Source: Rhodanobacter sp. C01 (GTDB taxonomy: Bacteria; Pseudomonadota; Gammaproteobacteria; Xanthomonadales; Rhodanobacteraceae). Taken from it: a stretch of DNA of 64,000 nucleotides. The notes beneath the pieces are model-generated. The model was not told the origin of the DNA and did not search any database. It saw only the letters and a list, made by a program, of their open reading frames with translations. Within the stretch, counting starts at the first letter, position 1. The number at the start of each line of letters is the position of its first letter. Below, in pieces: positions 51,273 through 61,687 of this stretch. Position numbers and translations under genes: made by a program. The stretch is from contig NZ_MUNR01000014.1 of assembly GCF_002001045.1 (NCBI RefSeq), positions 310,001 through 374,000 of the forward strand, read 5' to 3'.

Positions 51273-51346
51273 GAGCGGCTTCAGCCGCGATGCTCTGGAT
51301 GCTTTGGTGCCATCAGCAAAGCGATCGCGGCTGAGGCCGCTCCTAC
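51269..51346. repeat. REP pair (GTAGGAGCGGC type)
   Basis: GTAGGAGCGGCTTCAGCCGC at the left and its imperfect complement (GCGGCTGAGGCCGCTCCTAC) at the right, separated by about 38 bases. This is the common intergenic repeat of Pseudomonas and xanthomonads and lies between convergent genes. A half copy lies at 62191. Confidence 0.8.
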
Positions 51347-51356
51347 AAGGGTTGCG

Positions 51357-53015
51357 TCACTTGCGTTCGGCGGCTGTCGCGTCGCGGGTGGCGCGGAATT
51401 CCGAATCCTTGCTCCAGTCCGGCCACTGGTCGGAGTTGGCGAGCTGGCTGCCCACGGTGTAGAGCAGTTGTAGGTCGCGCGCCATGCCTGTGAACGGCCA
51501 GCTTGCCTGCCATTCGTCGGATGGCTGGTGATAGTGCTTGGCGGTGTATTCCTTCTCCGCTGCGTTGCCCGCAGCGAGGCCACCATCGACCCAGTCGTTG
51601 CCCGAGCCGAACGAGATCGCCGGTACGCCGCGCTTGGCGAACGAGAAGTGGTCGGAGCGGAAGAAATAGCCGGCTTCCGGATGCGAGTCCGGTGTGTAGG
51701 CCATGCCGTATTGCTTCGCGTCGGCGATCAGGTCGTCGAGCAAACCGAGCTTCGCACTGCCGGAGATGGTGAAGTTGCGTGCCGGACCATGCGGGTCGAG
51801 TGCGTCCATGTTGAGCACGCCGGCGGTCTTGGCCAGCGGATACAGCGGATTCGCCGCGTAGTACTCGGAGCCGAGCAGACCCTTCTCCTCGGCAGTGACG
51901 TTGAGGAACACCACCGACCGCTCGGGCCGTGGCGCATGCGCGAACGCGCGTCCCAGCTCGATCAGCGCCGCCGTACCGGTGGCGTTGTCGACCGCGCCGT
52001 TGTAGATGCGATCGCCCTTCGCGTCGGGCTGGCCGATGCCTAGGTGATCCCAGTGAGCGCTGTAGATCACCGTCTCGTCCGGGCGCTTGCTGCCCTCGAT
52101 GCGGCCGACGATGTTGTGCGAGGTGATCACGCTCTTGTCGACCTTGAAGCTGGCCGACAGGCTTTCACCCCGCAGTGTCACCGGCTTGAAGTCGCGCGTC
52201 TGCGCCTGCTTCTTCAGCGCGTCGAAATCCAGCCCGGCCTGCTTGAACATGCTGACTGCGAGGTCGCGCTGGATCCATGCCTCCAGCTGTGGATGCACGG
52301 CAGCGGGCTTGTCGCGCACGATGTCGAACATGGTGTTGGTGTTCGAGTTCTTCACCGTGGCCCAGCCGTACGAGGCCGGAGCAGTCTCGTGCACGATCAG
52401 GACGCCGAGGGCACACTGTCGCGCAGCTTCCTCGTACTTGTAGGTCCAGCGGCCGTAGTAGGTCATCGCCTTGCCGCCGAAGTCGCCCACGCCGGTCTCG
52501 AAATCCGGATCGTTGATCAGCACCACGGCGATCTTGCCGTGCAGGTCGACACCCTTGAAATCGTCCCAGTGACGCTCGGGCGCCTTGACGCCATAGCCGA
52601 CGAAGACCAGCGGCGCGTCGGCGATCGCCACCGCGGTCGAGCCGTCCAGCGGGGCGCGCACGGCAATCTCGTTGCCCTGGGTCAACGCCTGGTTCTTGCC
52701 GTCGAGGGCAAGCGTCAGCGTCGGCGTGCCGATGATCTCGGTGCGCAACAGCGGTACCGCCTGGGTCCAGCTGCGCTTGCCGTCCTTGAGGTCACCGCCC
52801 GGCTGCAGGCCTGCCGCTTTCATCTGCGCGACCATGTAATCGATGGTCTTGGTCTCGGCTGGCGTTGCCGGGCCGCGGCCCTCGAAGGCGTCCGAGGACA
52901 AGGTCTTCACTTCGTCGGACAGGCGGTGCGGATCGAACGTGGGTGCAGGCACAGTGGCTGCCATCAGGGCCGACGATACGGCCAGGGCAAGGGTGGATAG
53001 CATCAGTCGCTTCAC
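51357..53015 (-). CDS. M28 family zinc aminopeptidase
   Basis: A 552-residue exported peptidase. The signal peptide ends near ALMAAT; a PA domain insert (about 140-280) precedes the second half of the catalytic domain. M28 zinc ligands are visible: His in SAHWDHLG, bridging Asp in GAVDNATG, Glu pair in TAEEKGLLGS, Asp in MDALDPHG, and His in HYHQPSDEW. It hydrolyses peptides from the N-terminus. The start is a GTG at 53015 (ATG at 53003 possible). It has no clear link to the sugar genes. Confidence 0.88.
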   Translation of the reverse strand: MKRLMLSTLALAVSSALMAATVPAPTFDPHRLSDEVKTLSSDAFEGRGPATPAETKTIDYMVAQMKAAGLQPGGDLKDGKRSWTQAVPLLRTEIIGTPTLTLALDGKNQALTQGNEIAVRAPLDGSTAVAIADAPLVFVGYGVKAPERHWDDFKGVDLHGKIAVVLINDPDFETGVGDFGGKAMTYYGRWTYKYEEAARQCALGVLIVHETAPASYGWATVKNSNTNTMFDIVRDKPAAVHPQLEAWIQRDLAVSMFKQAGLDFDALKKQAQTRDFKPVTLRGESLSASFKVDKSVITSHNIVGRIEGSKRPDETVIYSAHWDHLGIGQPDAKGDRIYNGAVDNATGTAALIELGRAFAHAPRPERSVVFLNVTAEEKGLLGSEYYAANPLYPLAKTAGVLNMDALDPHGPARNFTISGSAKLGLLDDLIADAKQYGMAYTPDSHPEAGYFFRSDHFSFAKRGVPAISFGSGNDWVDGGLAAGNAAEKEYTAKHYHQPSDEWQASWPFTGMARDLQLLYTVGSQLANSDQWPDWSKDSEFRATRDATAAERK

Positions 53016-53151
53016 GGGCGATACCTGTCGCGGGGAGGGAACCGCCGATACTAGTAACCGGCCGCAGATCGGTCCACCCAACCGATGGGCCAGCCCGGGG
53101 ATGCTGCCGCGCGACCCGTTGCACCCGAGAGCAACGGGTCGCGTGCCGGTG

Positions 53152-53586
53152 CTACTCGACGCCAACCACCTTGCCGCTGCCGGCATCGATCTTCAGCCGG
53201 ACGTGATTGCCAGCCGGGTTCTCCGCCTTCGCGTTCCACAGCCCGTCCTTGAAGTCCACGTCGCGGACGTGCGTATAGCCCTGGGTTTCCAGCGATGCCC
53301 GCACATCGCGCTCGCTCAGCTGCGATACCTGCTTGTCCGGATACATCTGACCGGTCCTTGCATCGACATGGATGTCCACGCTTTCGCCATTGGCACTCCT
53401 GGCGTGGGCGTACCACATGCCATCGCGAAACTTGAGGTCGTGCACCTTGGTGTAGCCATGCTCGGTGAGCGCGCTGCGTACCTGCGGCTCGGTCATGGCC
53501 TGTTGCGCGATGACTGCACCGGATGATCCGAGTGCAAGCGCACCAAGCGCGAGCGTGAAAGTCAGTGAAGTGATCTTGCTCTTCAT
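53152..53586 (-). CDS. exported PepSY-like domain protein (144 aa)
   Basis: A 144-residue protein: signal peptide (MKSKITSLTF..., cleavage after VIAQ) and two PepSY-like repeats, each with a GYTKVHDLKFRDGMWYA or GYTHVRDVDFKDGLWNA core followed by a vDartG-like turn. PepSY domains bind and inhibit peptidases or sense the periplasm. The M28 peptidase gene lies just downstream on the same strand (137 bases), which makes an inhibitor or chaperone role conceivable. The ATG at 53586 is preceded by GAGGAG. Confidence 0.8.
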   Translation of the reverse strand: MKSKITSLTFTLALGALALGSSGAVIAQQAMTEPQVRSALTEHGYTKVHDLKFRDGMWYAHARSANGESVDIHVDARTGQMYPDKQVSQLSERDVRASLETQGYTHVRDVDFKDGLWNAKAENPAGNHVRLKIDAGSGKVVGVE

Positions 53587-53839
53587 GGACGACTCCTCGT
53601 CAGCTTGCAGGAATGCTGAGTCTTGGCGGGTCCGAATCAACCTCTGATGAACGAGGGGCAGGGTGCGGCAGTTCTTGCAGGCGATCCGGCGTATCGACAT
53701 GTCGGCTTTGCCTCGCGACGTCCGATGCCAGCAGGGTTCAAGCCAGTCTGAACCCAGCCTGTGCCGGCGATGGTGCAGCGGTCTGGTTGCACTGGCCGCT
53801 CGCCGGGATTAGCCATAGATTCGCTGGCCAGTAGAGCGC

Positions 53840-55513
53840 ATGACACGATTCTGTTCCGTCGATGCAGACCGTGATGATCGACGCACTCGTTTGTCCAGGG
53901 GACCCCGATACGTGAATCCGTCGATTCCGCACGATGCCTCGATCGCTGCCGGTGACGCTCCCGCGAGCACCGATCGCAGCGTCTTCGCCATCCTTCTCGC
54001 GCTGTATTCCCTGATCCTGTATCCCATCCTGCGTGCAAACCGCTATTTCGACGACGACCTCAAGCGCGCGCTGGTCGGCCGCACCGGCTGGGATTCCAAC
54101 GGCCGGCCGCTGACGACCCTGCTGATGCGGCTGCTTCAGTACTACGACTCCGCCATGGTGGACATCTCGCCGCTGACCCAGATCGGGGCCATCGCCATCC
54201 TCGCCTGGGCCGGCGTGCTGATCGCGCGTCGCTACGCCATCCGCTCGCCCTGGATGGCTGCGCTGGTGGCCTTCCCAATCGGCGCACAGCCGTTCTACAT
54301 GGAAAGTCTTTCCTACAAGTTCGATGCCTTGAGCATGAGCGTGGCGGTGTTTCTGGCCCTGTTGCCGATGATCGCGCTCAGGAGTACCCGGTGGAGCTGG
54401 TGGCTGGGAGTTTGCGCACTTTTTGCAAGCCTCTGTTTCTATCAACCGGCCATCAATGCCTGCCTGATCTTCATCCTGCTGGAGCTGGTGCTGGCCCAGC
54501 TGCACGGCAGGGGAGCGCGCCGGCTGGCGATGCGGTTCCTGTCGCGCGCGCTGCAGGTCGGCGTGGCCATGCTCATCTACCAGGTCCTTGTCGGCATCCA
54601 CATCCACGGCTGGGTAAGGCAGCAAAGCGCAAAGATCCAGGGGCTGCATGACCTGCCGGTGGTGAAGGCCAACTTCGTCGATTTCCTTGCTTTCATCGAC
54701 AGCAGTTTCAATGCGCAGTGGTGGCGGTACTCCGCTCCCGTGCTGATTCTGCTGGCGTTGTTCCCCGTGATCATCGGCATCCGCCATGTGCTGAAGGCGC
54801 GTCTCACGCAACCGGTCTGGGTCAGCGTGATCCTTTTCGCAGTCAGCCTGCTGCTGCCGCTGGCAGCACTCGCCTGCGTGTTCGGCCCGATGCTGCTGCT
54901 GCTCAAGCCGGAGATCGAGCCGCGTGTACTCATGGGAGCGGGCGCGCTGCTGGCGGCGGCGCTGATCGTCATGCAGGCAGCGCTGCGGCAGTGGCACCAG
55001 TCCGACAAGTGGACGCTGGCGGCGGCGTGGATGCTTGCGCTGGGCATGGCTACCTTCGCCAGCGCCTATGGCAATGCCCTGGGTGAGCAGAAAAATTACG
55101 AGGACCGGATCGCTTCGCATCTTGCCGAAGATCTGGCAGAACTGAAGGTGGATCATCCCATCCGGGCGTTGCTGCTCGACGGCAGCATCGGTTATTCACC
55201 CATCACCGCACATGTTGCCGAACAATTTCCCCTGGTCCGCACACTGATCATTCCGTACCTGCAGGTGGACGACGTATTCCACACCCACATGTTCCTCATG
55301 TACTACGTCCCGGATCTTGTCGACATGCGCTACGAGCCGAGCGCTGCGGACCTGCAGAGACAGACATCGCTGCTGGCGAGAGCCTGCCAGGCACCGCCCA
55401 CTCGCAACGCGCGGTTTTACAGTCTTTCCCTGGTCGACGACACCGCCGTGGTGATGCTCGGCGCGGCGCACCAGCATCGCTGCACCACGGCTGCCGGATC
55501 CGGGTTGGATTGA
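53840..55513 (+). CDS. GtrII-like membrane glucosyltransferase
   Basis: A 557-residue integral membrane protein with about 10-12 hydrophobic segments, an early RYFDDDLKRALVGRTGW loop typical of Gtr-type transferases (acidic DDD near the membrane), and a large C-terminal periplasmic part. GtrII proteins transfer a glucosyl group from undecaprenyl phosphate onto O-antigen or other surface glycans. No gtrA or gtrB partner is next to it. The start is the ATG at 53840 or a GTG at 53911. Confidence 0.72.
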   Translation: MTRFCSVDADRDDRRTRLSRGPRYVNPSIPHDASIAAGDAPASTDRSVFAILLALYSLILYPILRANRYFDDDLKRALVGRTGWDSNGRPLTTLLMRLLQYYDSAMVDISPLTQIGAIAILAWAGVLIARRYAIRSPWMAALVAFPIGAQPFYMESLSYKFDALSMSVAVFLALLPMIALRSTRWSWWLGVCALFASLCFYQPAINACLIFILLELVLAQLHGRGARRLAMRFLSRALQVGVAMLIYQVLVGIHIHGWVRQQSAKIQGLHDLPVVKANFVDFLAFIDSSFNAQWWRYSAPVLILLALFPVIIGIRHVLKARLTQPVWVSVILFAVSLLLPLAALACVFGPMLLLLKPEIEPRVLMGAGALLAAALIVMQAALRQWHQSDKWTLAAAWMLALGMATFASAYGNALGEQKNYEDRIASHLAEDLAELKVDHPIRALLLDGSIGYSPITAHVAEQFPLVRTLIIPYLQVDDVFHTHMFLMYYVPDLVDMRYEPSAADLQRQTSLLARACQAPPTRNARFYSLSLVDDTAVVMLGAAHQHRCTTAAGSGLD

Positions 55514-55719
55514 GCCGCTGGGCGATTCTGGCAGCGTGCAGTTCGGCGACAGATGAAATACCGCAGCGCCAGTTCTGACGGCGTCCGCCTGCGTGCACTG
55601 GCCGGTCAGACAGTCTGTCTGGAAGTCATGACTTTCGGCAGGGCTTTCGCTATTGTTTGATACGTTATAGCGTTTCATCGGCTTTTCCCGTCAATCCCCC
55701 TCACTCTCGAAGCGCTCGC

Positions 55720-57321
55720 ATGAAAAAACCGTGGGCTGACGTGTTTGCCCGATCCTGCAAGGCAGACAGTGGGGTTACAGGAAAGATTTCGTCCTTCGCC
55801 AGCGCGTCCCTGTCGCGGCCACCGATTTTCCTGGCGATCGCGACTTGCCTGCTGATCGCCGGTTGCGCGGTCGGTCCCGACTTCAAGAAGCCGGCCGCCC
55901 CCGATGTCGGCGACTATACCGGCCACCCGCTCTCGACCACGGCAGCTATTCCGGATGTTGCCGGTGGCGAGGCCCAGCGCTTTGCCGAGGGTGGCGACAT
56001 TCCCGGCGACTGGTGGACGCTGTTCCATTCCAGGCAGCTCAATGCGCTGATCGAACAGTCGCTTGCCAGCAATCCCGACCTGAAGGCCGCGCAGGCGGCG
56101 TTGGCCGAGGCCAGGGAAAACGTGCTGGCGCAACGGGGCACCTACTACCCCAGTGTTTCGGCGAGCTTTTCAGCCAGTCGCCAGAAGACGCCAGGGACCA
56201 TCTCGCCCACGCCGAGCAACAATGCTCTGCTGTACAACGTGTTCACCCCGCAGGTCAGCATTTCGTATGCGCCCGATCTTTTCGGCCTGAATCGCCGCAC
56301 CGTGGAGTCGGTGAAGGCGCAGGAGCAGGCGGTCCGTTTCCAGTTGATTGCCACGCACGTCACGCTGAGCAGCAATGTCGTCGTCGCCGCGGTGCAGGAG
56401 GCATCGCTGCAGGCGCAGGTCGATTCGACCCGCCAGATGATCGACATCAACGGCAAGATGCTGCAGATCCTTCGCTACCAGTTCGCCAAGGGGTACGCCG
56501 GTCGACTCGATGTTGCCGCGCAGGAATCGCAGCTTGCGCAAGTCACCGCCACCTTGCCGCCGCTGCTCAAGCAACTGGCGCAGCAGCACGACCTGATCGC
56601 CGTGCTGACCGGTCGCTTTCCGAGTCAGGCACCCGTTGAGAAATTCGATCTTTCAAGTCTGCAGTTGCCGCAGGAACTGCCGGTCAGCCTTCCATCGGCA
56701 CTGGTGGCGCAGCGGCCGGATGTACGTCAGGCCGAGGCCAATCTGCATGTGGCCAGCGCCCAGGTCGGCATTGCCACGGCGAACCGGCTGCCGAATATCC
56801 AGTTGACCGCGGACGCCGGCAGCACGGCGCTGGCGATCGGCCAGGTGTTCAAGGCGGGTACCGGTTTCTGGGATTTGGGTGCGGCCATCACCGCACCGAT
56901 TTTCGAGGGCGGTACCTTGCTGCACCAGCAGCGTGCCGCGAAGGCAGCCTATGTCGAAGCAGCCGAGCAATACCGCAGCACCGTGCTCATCGCTTTCCAG
57001 AATGTCGCCGATACCCTGGTGGCACTCGATCAGGATGCTGCTGGCCTGAAGTCCGCCGCCGCCGCCGCCGATGCCGCCAAAGTCACCCTGGACCTGTCGC
57101 AGCGGCAATGGAAGGACGGTTATGCCAGCTATCTCTCGCTGCTGGGTGCGGAGCAGGCCGATCTACAGGCCCGGATCAATCTGGTGCAGGCCCAGGCCAA
57201 TCGTTATGCCGACACCGCGGCGCTGTTCCAGGCGCTCGGTGGTGGCTGGTGGCATCGCGCCGAACTGCAGCAGGCAGGCTCGGACCAGGCAGATCCAATC
57301 CGGAACAAAGATGAAAAATAG
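55720..57321 (+). CDS. RND efflux outer membrane lipoprotein, NodT family
   Basis: A 533-residue outer membrane factor. The lipobox LIAGC (near residue 50) marks a lipoprotein and is followed by GPDFKKP, standard for NodT proteins. Two OEP repeats follow (about 90-300 and 305-510). It forms the outer channel for the adaptor and pump encoded next, overlapping the adaptor gene by 11 bases. The ATG at 55720 is preferred; the longer frame adds nothing recognisable. Confidence 0.88.
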   Translation: MKKPWADVFARSCKADSGVTGKISSFASASLSRPPIFLAIATCLLIAGCAVGPDFKKPAAPDVGDYTGHPLSTTAAIPDVAGGEAQRFAEGGDIPGDWWTLFHSRQLNALIEQSLASNPDLKAAQAALAEARENVLAQRGTYYPSVSASFSASRQKTPGTISPTPSNNALLYNVFTPQVSISYAPDLFGLNRRTVESVKAQEQAVRFQLIATHVTLSSNVVVAAVQEASLQAQVDSTRQMIDINGKMLQILRYQFAKGYAGRLDVAAQESQLAQVTATLPPLLKQLAQQHDLIAVLTGRFPSQAPVEKFDLSSLQLPQELPVSLPSALVAQRPDVRQAEANLHVASAQVGIATANRLPNIQLTADAGSTALAIGQVFKAGTGFWDLGAAITAPIFEGGTLLHQQRAAKAAYVEAAEQYRSTVLIAFQNVADTLVALDQDAAGLKSAAAAADAAKVTLDLSQRQWKDGYASYLSLLGAEQADLQARINLVQAQANRYADTAALFQALGGGWWHRAELQQAGSDQADPIRNKDEK

Positions 57322-58504
57322 ACTTCTTTACGCGATGCCGGGTGCCGGACGCCGCGGTGGATGGTTGCGCTCAGTTGCCGCTGCCGGCGCGCTGTTGGCG
57401 GCGCTTGCGCTGACCCCGGGCTGCTCCGGCAAGACGGACAACGATGCGCAGACAGCCACACCGAAACCCGCGAATGTCACCTTGACGGCCGAGCAGAGCA
57501 AGAGCATCCACATCTACACCGTCGCATCATTCCGCTTCCGCAAGGCGGTCGACGCCACCGGCGCGGTGGATTTCGACAACGACCAGGCCACCAGCGTGCT
57601 GGCACCTTTTTCCGGCCCGGTGTCGCGACTGCTCGTTTCCCCCGGCCAGCACGTGAAGAAGGGCGAGCCGCTGGCAGAAGTGGATTCGCCGGATTTTGCG
57701 GCGGCCGTCAGCACCTACGTCAAGGCCATCGTCACCGCAAGGAATGCGCGCCGGCTTGCCGATGCGGACAAGGACCTCGTCCAGCACAACGGCGTCTCGA
57801 TGCGCGAAGCAGAGCAGGCGCAGACCGATGCGGCCAATGCCGAGGCCGACCGTGATGCGGCCCGGCAGGCGCTCGTTTCGCTGGACGTGGATCCGCAGGT
57901 CATCCGGGACATCGAGGCTGGCCGAACGGTGCAGCGCATCGAAGGCATCATTCGCTCGCCGATCACCGGCACGGTGGCGGAAAAACTGATCACGCCAGGG
58001 CAACTGCTGCAGGCGGGCACCACGCCGTGCTTCACCGTGGCCGATCTTTCGCGGGTCTGGGTCATGGCACAGATTTCCGCCTCCGACCTGGCCTCGGTCA
58101 GCGTGGGCGACCCCGCCCAGGTGGAGACCGGCATCGCTTCCACCAGCCTTGACGGAACCGTGGACAACATTTCGGCGTTGGTGGATCCCGATACCCGTGC
58201 GGTGATCGCGCGCGTGGTCGTCGAAAATCCCAAGGGGTTGCTGAAGAAACAGATGTACGTCCACGTACGGATCCGGGCGCGCCAGCCAAGCAGCGGGTTG
58301 CTGGTTCCGGTGTCGGCGATCCTGCGTGACGACGAGAACCTGCCGTTCGTCTATGCCGTCCAGCCCGACGGCAGTTTCGCACGGCAGCATGTGACGCTGG
58401 GCTCGCGTACCGGCGACCAGTACGTGATTCCGGAAGGGGTCAAGAGCGGCGACCGGGTCGTGGTCGATGGCGCGATCTTCGTCCAGTTCATGCAAAGCCA
58501 ATGA
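57311..58504 (+). CDS. RND efflux periplasmic adaptor (MFP, CzcB/CusB-like)
   Basis: A 397-residue membrane fusion protein. A lipoprotein signal with TPGCS (cysteine near residue 38) is followed by a lipoyl half-motif (APFSGPVSRLLVSPGQHVKKG), a coiled-coil hairpin (about 135-190), the second lipoyl part (IRSPITGTVAEK) and beta-barrel domains. It links pump and channel. The gene overlaps the preceding stop and the next start (ATGA), so the three are one operon. No His/Met-rich metal-binding extension is seen. Confidence 0.87.
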   Translation: MKNRLLYAMPGAGRRGGWLRSVAAAGALLAALALTPGCSGKTDNDAQTATPKPANVTLTAEQSKSIHIYTVASFRFRKAVDATGAVDFDNDQATSVLAPFSGPVSRLLVSPGQHVKKGEPLAEVDSPDFAAAVSTYVKAIVTARNARRLADADKDLVQHNGVSMREAEQAQTDAANAEADRDAARQALVSLDVDPQVIRDIEAGRTVQRIEGIIRSPITGTVAEKLITPGQLLQAGTTPCFTVADLSRVWVMAQISASDLASVSVGDPAQVETGIASTSLDGTVDNISALVDPDTRAVIARVVVENPKGLLKKQMYVHVRIRARQPSSGLLVPVSAILRDDENLPFVYAVQPDGSFARQHVTLGSRTGDQYVIPEGVKSGDRVVVDGAIFVQFMQSQ

Positions 58505-61500
58505 GCGACCAATTGCCATCACCGCCGCCGCGGGCGGTGTCGATCATGAACCGGGTCGTGGCCGCTTCACTGGGTCAGCCCTTCCTCGTCATCCTGCTGA
58601 TACTCGTGCTGATCGGTGCGGGGGCCCGATCGCTGCAGCGCCTGCCGGTGGACGCCTATCCGGACCTGTCGCCGCCGATCGTCGAGATCATCACGCAATG
58701 GCCCGGGCATACGGCCGAGGAAGTGGAGCGGCTGATCACGGTGCCGATGGAAATCGGCATGACCGGCATTCCGAAGACGGACAATGTCCGCTCGATCTCG
58801 CTGTACGGATTGTCCGACGTCATCATCACGTTCCACGAGGGAGCGGGTGACGACTACACGCGCCAGCAGGTGTTCAACCTGCTGTCTGGCGTCAGTCTGC
58901 CGAGTGGGGTGACCCCGTCGGTGTCGCCGCTGTCCTCACCGTCGGGCCTGATCTATCGCTACGTGCTGCAGAGTTCCGACCGCTCGCCGATGGAACTCAA
59001 GACGCTCGAGGCTTGGACCATCGAGCCGCAGTACAAGTCCGTTCCCGGCGTGGCGGACGATTCGGGATTCGGCGGCGGCACCATGCAGTACCAGGTGCTG
59101 CTCGATCCGGTGAAAGTTGCCGGAGTCGGCCTCTCGGTGCAGCAGGTGGAAGCCTCGCTGACGGCCAACAACAGCAATGCCGGTGGCGGTTTCTATTCGC
59201 AGGGTGGCCAGTTCTATTACGTGCGCGGCCTGGGACGCATGGAAACGCTCGAGGACATCGGCAACGTGGTGCTGGCCGTGCACAACGGCACGCCAGTCCT
59301 GCTCAAGGATGTCGGTCGTGTGGCCATCGGCATCGCGCCGCGGCTGGGCGAGTTCGGTTTCGAGAAGCAGGACGACGCGGTCGAGGGCGTCATCCTGTTG
59401 CGCACGGGCGAAAAGGCGCAGGACGTCCTCAAGGGTGTCGAGGCAAAGACGAAGGAGCTCAACGAACAGATCCTGCCCAAGGACGTGAAAGTCGTTCCGT
59501 TCTACGACCGCAGCGACCTTATCGCGCTGACCACCAAGGTGGTGGAAGACAACCTGCTGCGCGGCATGGTGCTGGTCGTCGTGGTCCTGATCTTCTTCCT
59601 CTACGATTTTCGTGCCGGACTGATCGTCGCCACCACCATCCCGCTGGCGCTGCTGTTCGCGTTTGTCTGTCTCGATTTGCAGCAGGCCTCGGCCAACCTG
59701 CTTTCCATCGGCGCGATCGATTTCGGCATCCTGGTGGATGGCGCGGTGGTGATGGTGGAAAACATCTACCGACAGCTGGCGGAACGAAAAGGGACATCGC
59801 CGAGCATCAAGGAAGTTATCCTGGAGGCGGCAGCAGAAGTGGATCGTCCGCTGTTCTACGCGGTCGCGGTGATCGTGGCCAGTTTCCTGCCGATCTATGT
59901 CCTGTCCGGACCGTCGGGCACGCTGTTCAAACCGATGGCGGATACCATGGTGTTTGCCCTGGTCGGTTCGCTGATCGTCACCCTGGTCCTGCTGCCGGTG
60001 CTGTGCGCGCACTTCATGCGCAATGGCGTGCGTGAGCGGCGCAATGCCATTTTCGAAGCCATCAAATCGGCCTACACCAAGGGGCTCGATCTCTGCCTCG
60101 CCCGTCCCTGGTGGACGACCGGCATCGCGACCATTCTGCTGGCGGGTTCGCTGCTGCTGATTCCCTTCATCGGCGGCGAGTTCATGCCGCAGCTGGACGA
60201 AGGCGCGCTGTGGGTGCGTGCCACGATGCCTTACACGATTTCGTTCGACGAATCCGCGAAGATCACGCCCCAGATCAGGGGCATCCTGCGCTCCTTTCCC
60301 GAGGTCACCACGGTTGCCTCGGAGCTGGGTCGCCCCGACGACGGCACCGATTCGACCGGCTTCTTCAACGTCGAATTCTACGTCGGCCTGAAACCCTACT
60401 CGGAATGGACCGGCCGCTACCGCACCAAGGCCGAGCTGACCGAAGCCATCAACCAGAAGCTGCAGTCGTTCCCCGGCATCATCTTCAACTACACCCAGCC
60501 GGCAGAGGATGCGGTGGACGAGGCGGAATCCGGTCTGAAGAGCGCGCTGGCGGTCAAGGTGTTCGGCGCCAATCTGGATACGCTCCAGCAGAAGGGCAAG
60601 GCGATCAAGCAGATCCTCGAGAATGTGCGTGGCATCCGCGATGTCACCCTGGTGAAGGAACTCGGCCAGCCCAGCCTGACCATCAAGATCAATCGCGCCG
60701 CGATTGCCCGTTATGGCCTGAACGTCGACGACATCAATGCGCTGATTACCACCGCCATCGGCGGCGACGTGGCCACCCAGGTGGTGCAGCAGGAGAAGCA
60801 GTTCGATCTGGTCGTCCGCCTCGATCGCCCGTATCGGGATACTCCCGAGGAGATCGGCAATATCCCGGTGGCGACACCGGGCGGGCAGCAGCTCCCGCTC
60901 AAGGAGTTCGCCGATATCCAGGTGACCAACGGCGCCTCGTTCATCTACCGCCAGCACAATTCACGCTACATCGGCGTGCAGTTCTCGGTGCAGGGTCGTG
61001 ACCTGGCTGGCGCGGTGGAAGACGCCATGCAGCAGGTCAACAAGAAGGTCGTGATGCCGCAGGGCTACCATCTGGACTGGGGCGGGGAATATACGGAATA
61101 CACCGCGTCGCGCGCGCAGCTCAATGTCATCCTGCCGCTGACCATTGCGCTGATCTTCCTGTTGCTGTTCACCCTGTACAGCAACTTCAAGTTCCCGCTG
61201 ATCACCGTGCTCGGCGTGCTGCTGTCGGCGCCGATGGGCGGCATCGTGGCGCTGTGGCTCACCGGGACGCCGTTCTCCGTCTCGTCCGGCATCGGCTTCC
61301 TGGCCCTGTTCGGCGTTTCGGTGCAGACGGCCGTCGTCTACATCTCCTACGTCAACGAACTGCGACGCGGTGGCACCACCATCGACGAGGCGATCCGCGA
61401 AGGCGCGATCCTGCGACTGCGCCCGATCATGATGACCGCGCTGGTGGCGGCACTGGGATTGCTGCCGGCTGCACTGGCCACAGGCGTCGGCACCGACACG

Positions 61501-61620
61501 CAAAAACCATTCGCCCTGGTCATCGTCAGCGGCCTGTTCACGCGATTGCTGATCAGCATCTTCCTGATGCCGGCGCTGTATGCATTGGTTGCGCGGCCGG
61601 ATGATCGGCTGGAAGTGTGA
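58501..61620 (+). CDS. RND efflux pump, HME (CzcA/CusA) family
   Basis: A 1039-residue inner-membrane pump with the RND layout of 12 helices and two large periplasmic loops. The fourth helix carries DFGILVDGAVVMVENIYRQL, the proton-relay Asp/Glu pattern of heavy-metal efflux pumps of the Co/Zn/Cd (CzcA) type rather than the CusA type. GTDTQKPFA and ADTMVFALVGS match the family. It would export divalent metals using the proton gradient. No metal-responsive regulator lies next to the operon. Confidence 0.87.
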   Translation: MSDQLPSPPPRAVSIMNRVVAASLGQPFLVILLILVLIGAGARSLQRLPVDAYPDLSPPIVEIITQWPGHTAEEVERLITVPMEIGMTGIPKTDNVRSISLYGLSDVIITFHEGAGDDYTRQQVFNLLSGVSLPSGVTPSVSPLSSPSGLIYRYVLQSSDRSPMELKTLEAWTIEPQYKSVPGVADDSGFGGGTMQYQVLLDPVKVAGVGLSVQQVEASLTANNSNAGGGFYSQGGQFYYVRGLGRMETLEDIGNVVLAVHNGTPVLLKDVGRVAIGIAPRLGEFGFEKQDDAVEGVILLRTGEKAQDVLKGVEAKTKELNEQILPKDVKVVPFYDRSDLIALTTKVVEDNLLRGMVLVVVVLIFFLYDFRAGLIVATTIPLALLFAFVCLDLQQASANLLSIGAIDFGILVDGAVVMVENIYRQLAERKGTSPSIKEVILEAAAEVDRPLFYAVAVIVASFLPIYVLSGPSGTLFKPMADTMVFALVGSLIVTLVLLPVLCAHFMRNGVRERRNAIFEAIKSAYTKGLDLCLARPWWTTGIATILLAGSLLLIPFIGGEFMPQLDEGALWVRATMPYTISFDESAKITPQIRGILRSFPEVTTVASELGRPDDGTDSTGFFNVEFYVGLKPYSEWTGRYRTKAELTEAINQKLQSFPGIIFNYTQPAEDAVDEAESGLKSALAVKVFGANLDTLQQKGKAIKQILENVRGIRDVTLVKELGQPSLTIKINRAAIARYGLNVDDINALITTAIGGDVATQVVQQEKQFDLVVRLDRPYRDTPEEIGNIPVATPGGQQLPLKEFADIQVTNGASFIYRQHNSRYIGVQFSVQGRDLAGAVEDAMQQVNKKVVMPQGYHLDWGGEYTEYTASRAQLNVILPLTIALIFLLLFTLYSNFKFPLITVLGVLLSAPMGGIVALWLTGTPFSVSSGIGFLALFGVSVQTAVVYISYVNELRRGGTTIDEAIREGAILRLRPIMMTALVAALGLLPAALATGVGTDTQKPFALVIVSGLFTRLLISIFLMPALYALVARPDDRLEV

Positions 61621-61652
61621 GTGCGCTCCGGGACAACTGACTGCACAAACGA

Positions 61653-61680
61653 AAACGGCCTGCATCGCTGCAGGCCGTTT
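61653..61680. terminator. bidirectional terminator between pump gene and tRNA
   Basis: AAACGGCCTGCA and TGCAGGCCGTTT form a perfect 12-bp stem around TCGC. Terminal A and T runs allow use in both directions, for the pump operon (plus) and tRNA-Phe (minus). Confidence 0.85.
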
Positions 61681-61687
61681 GCATACA

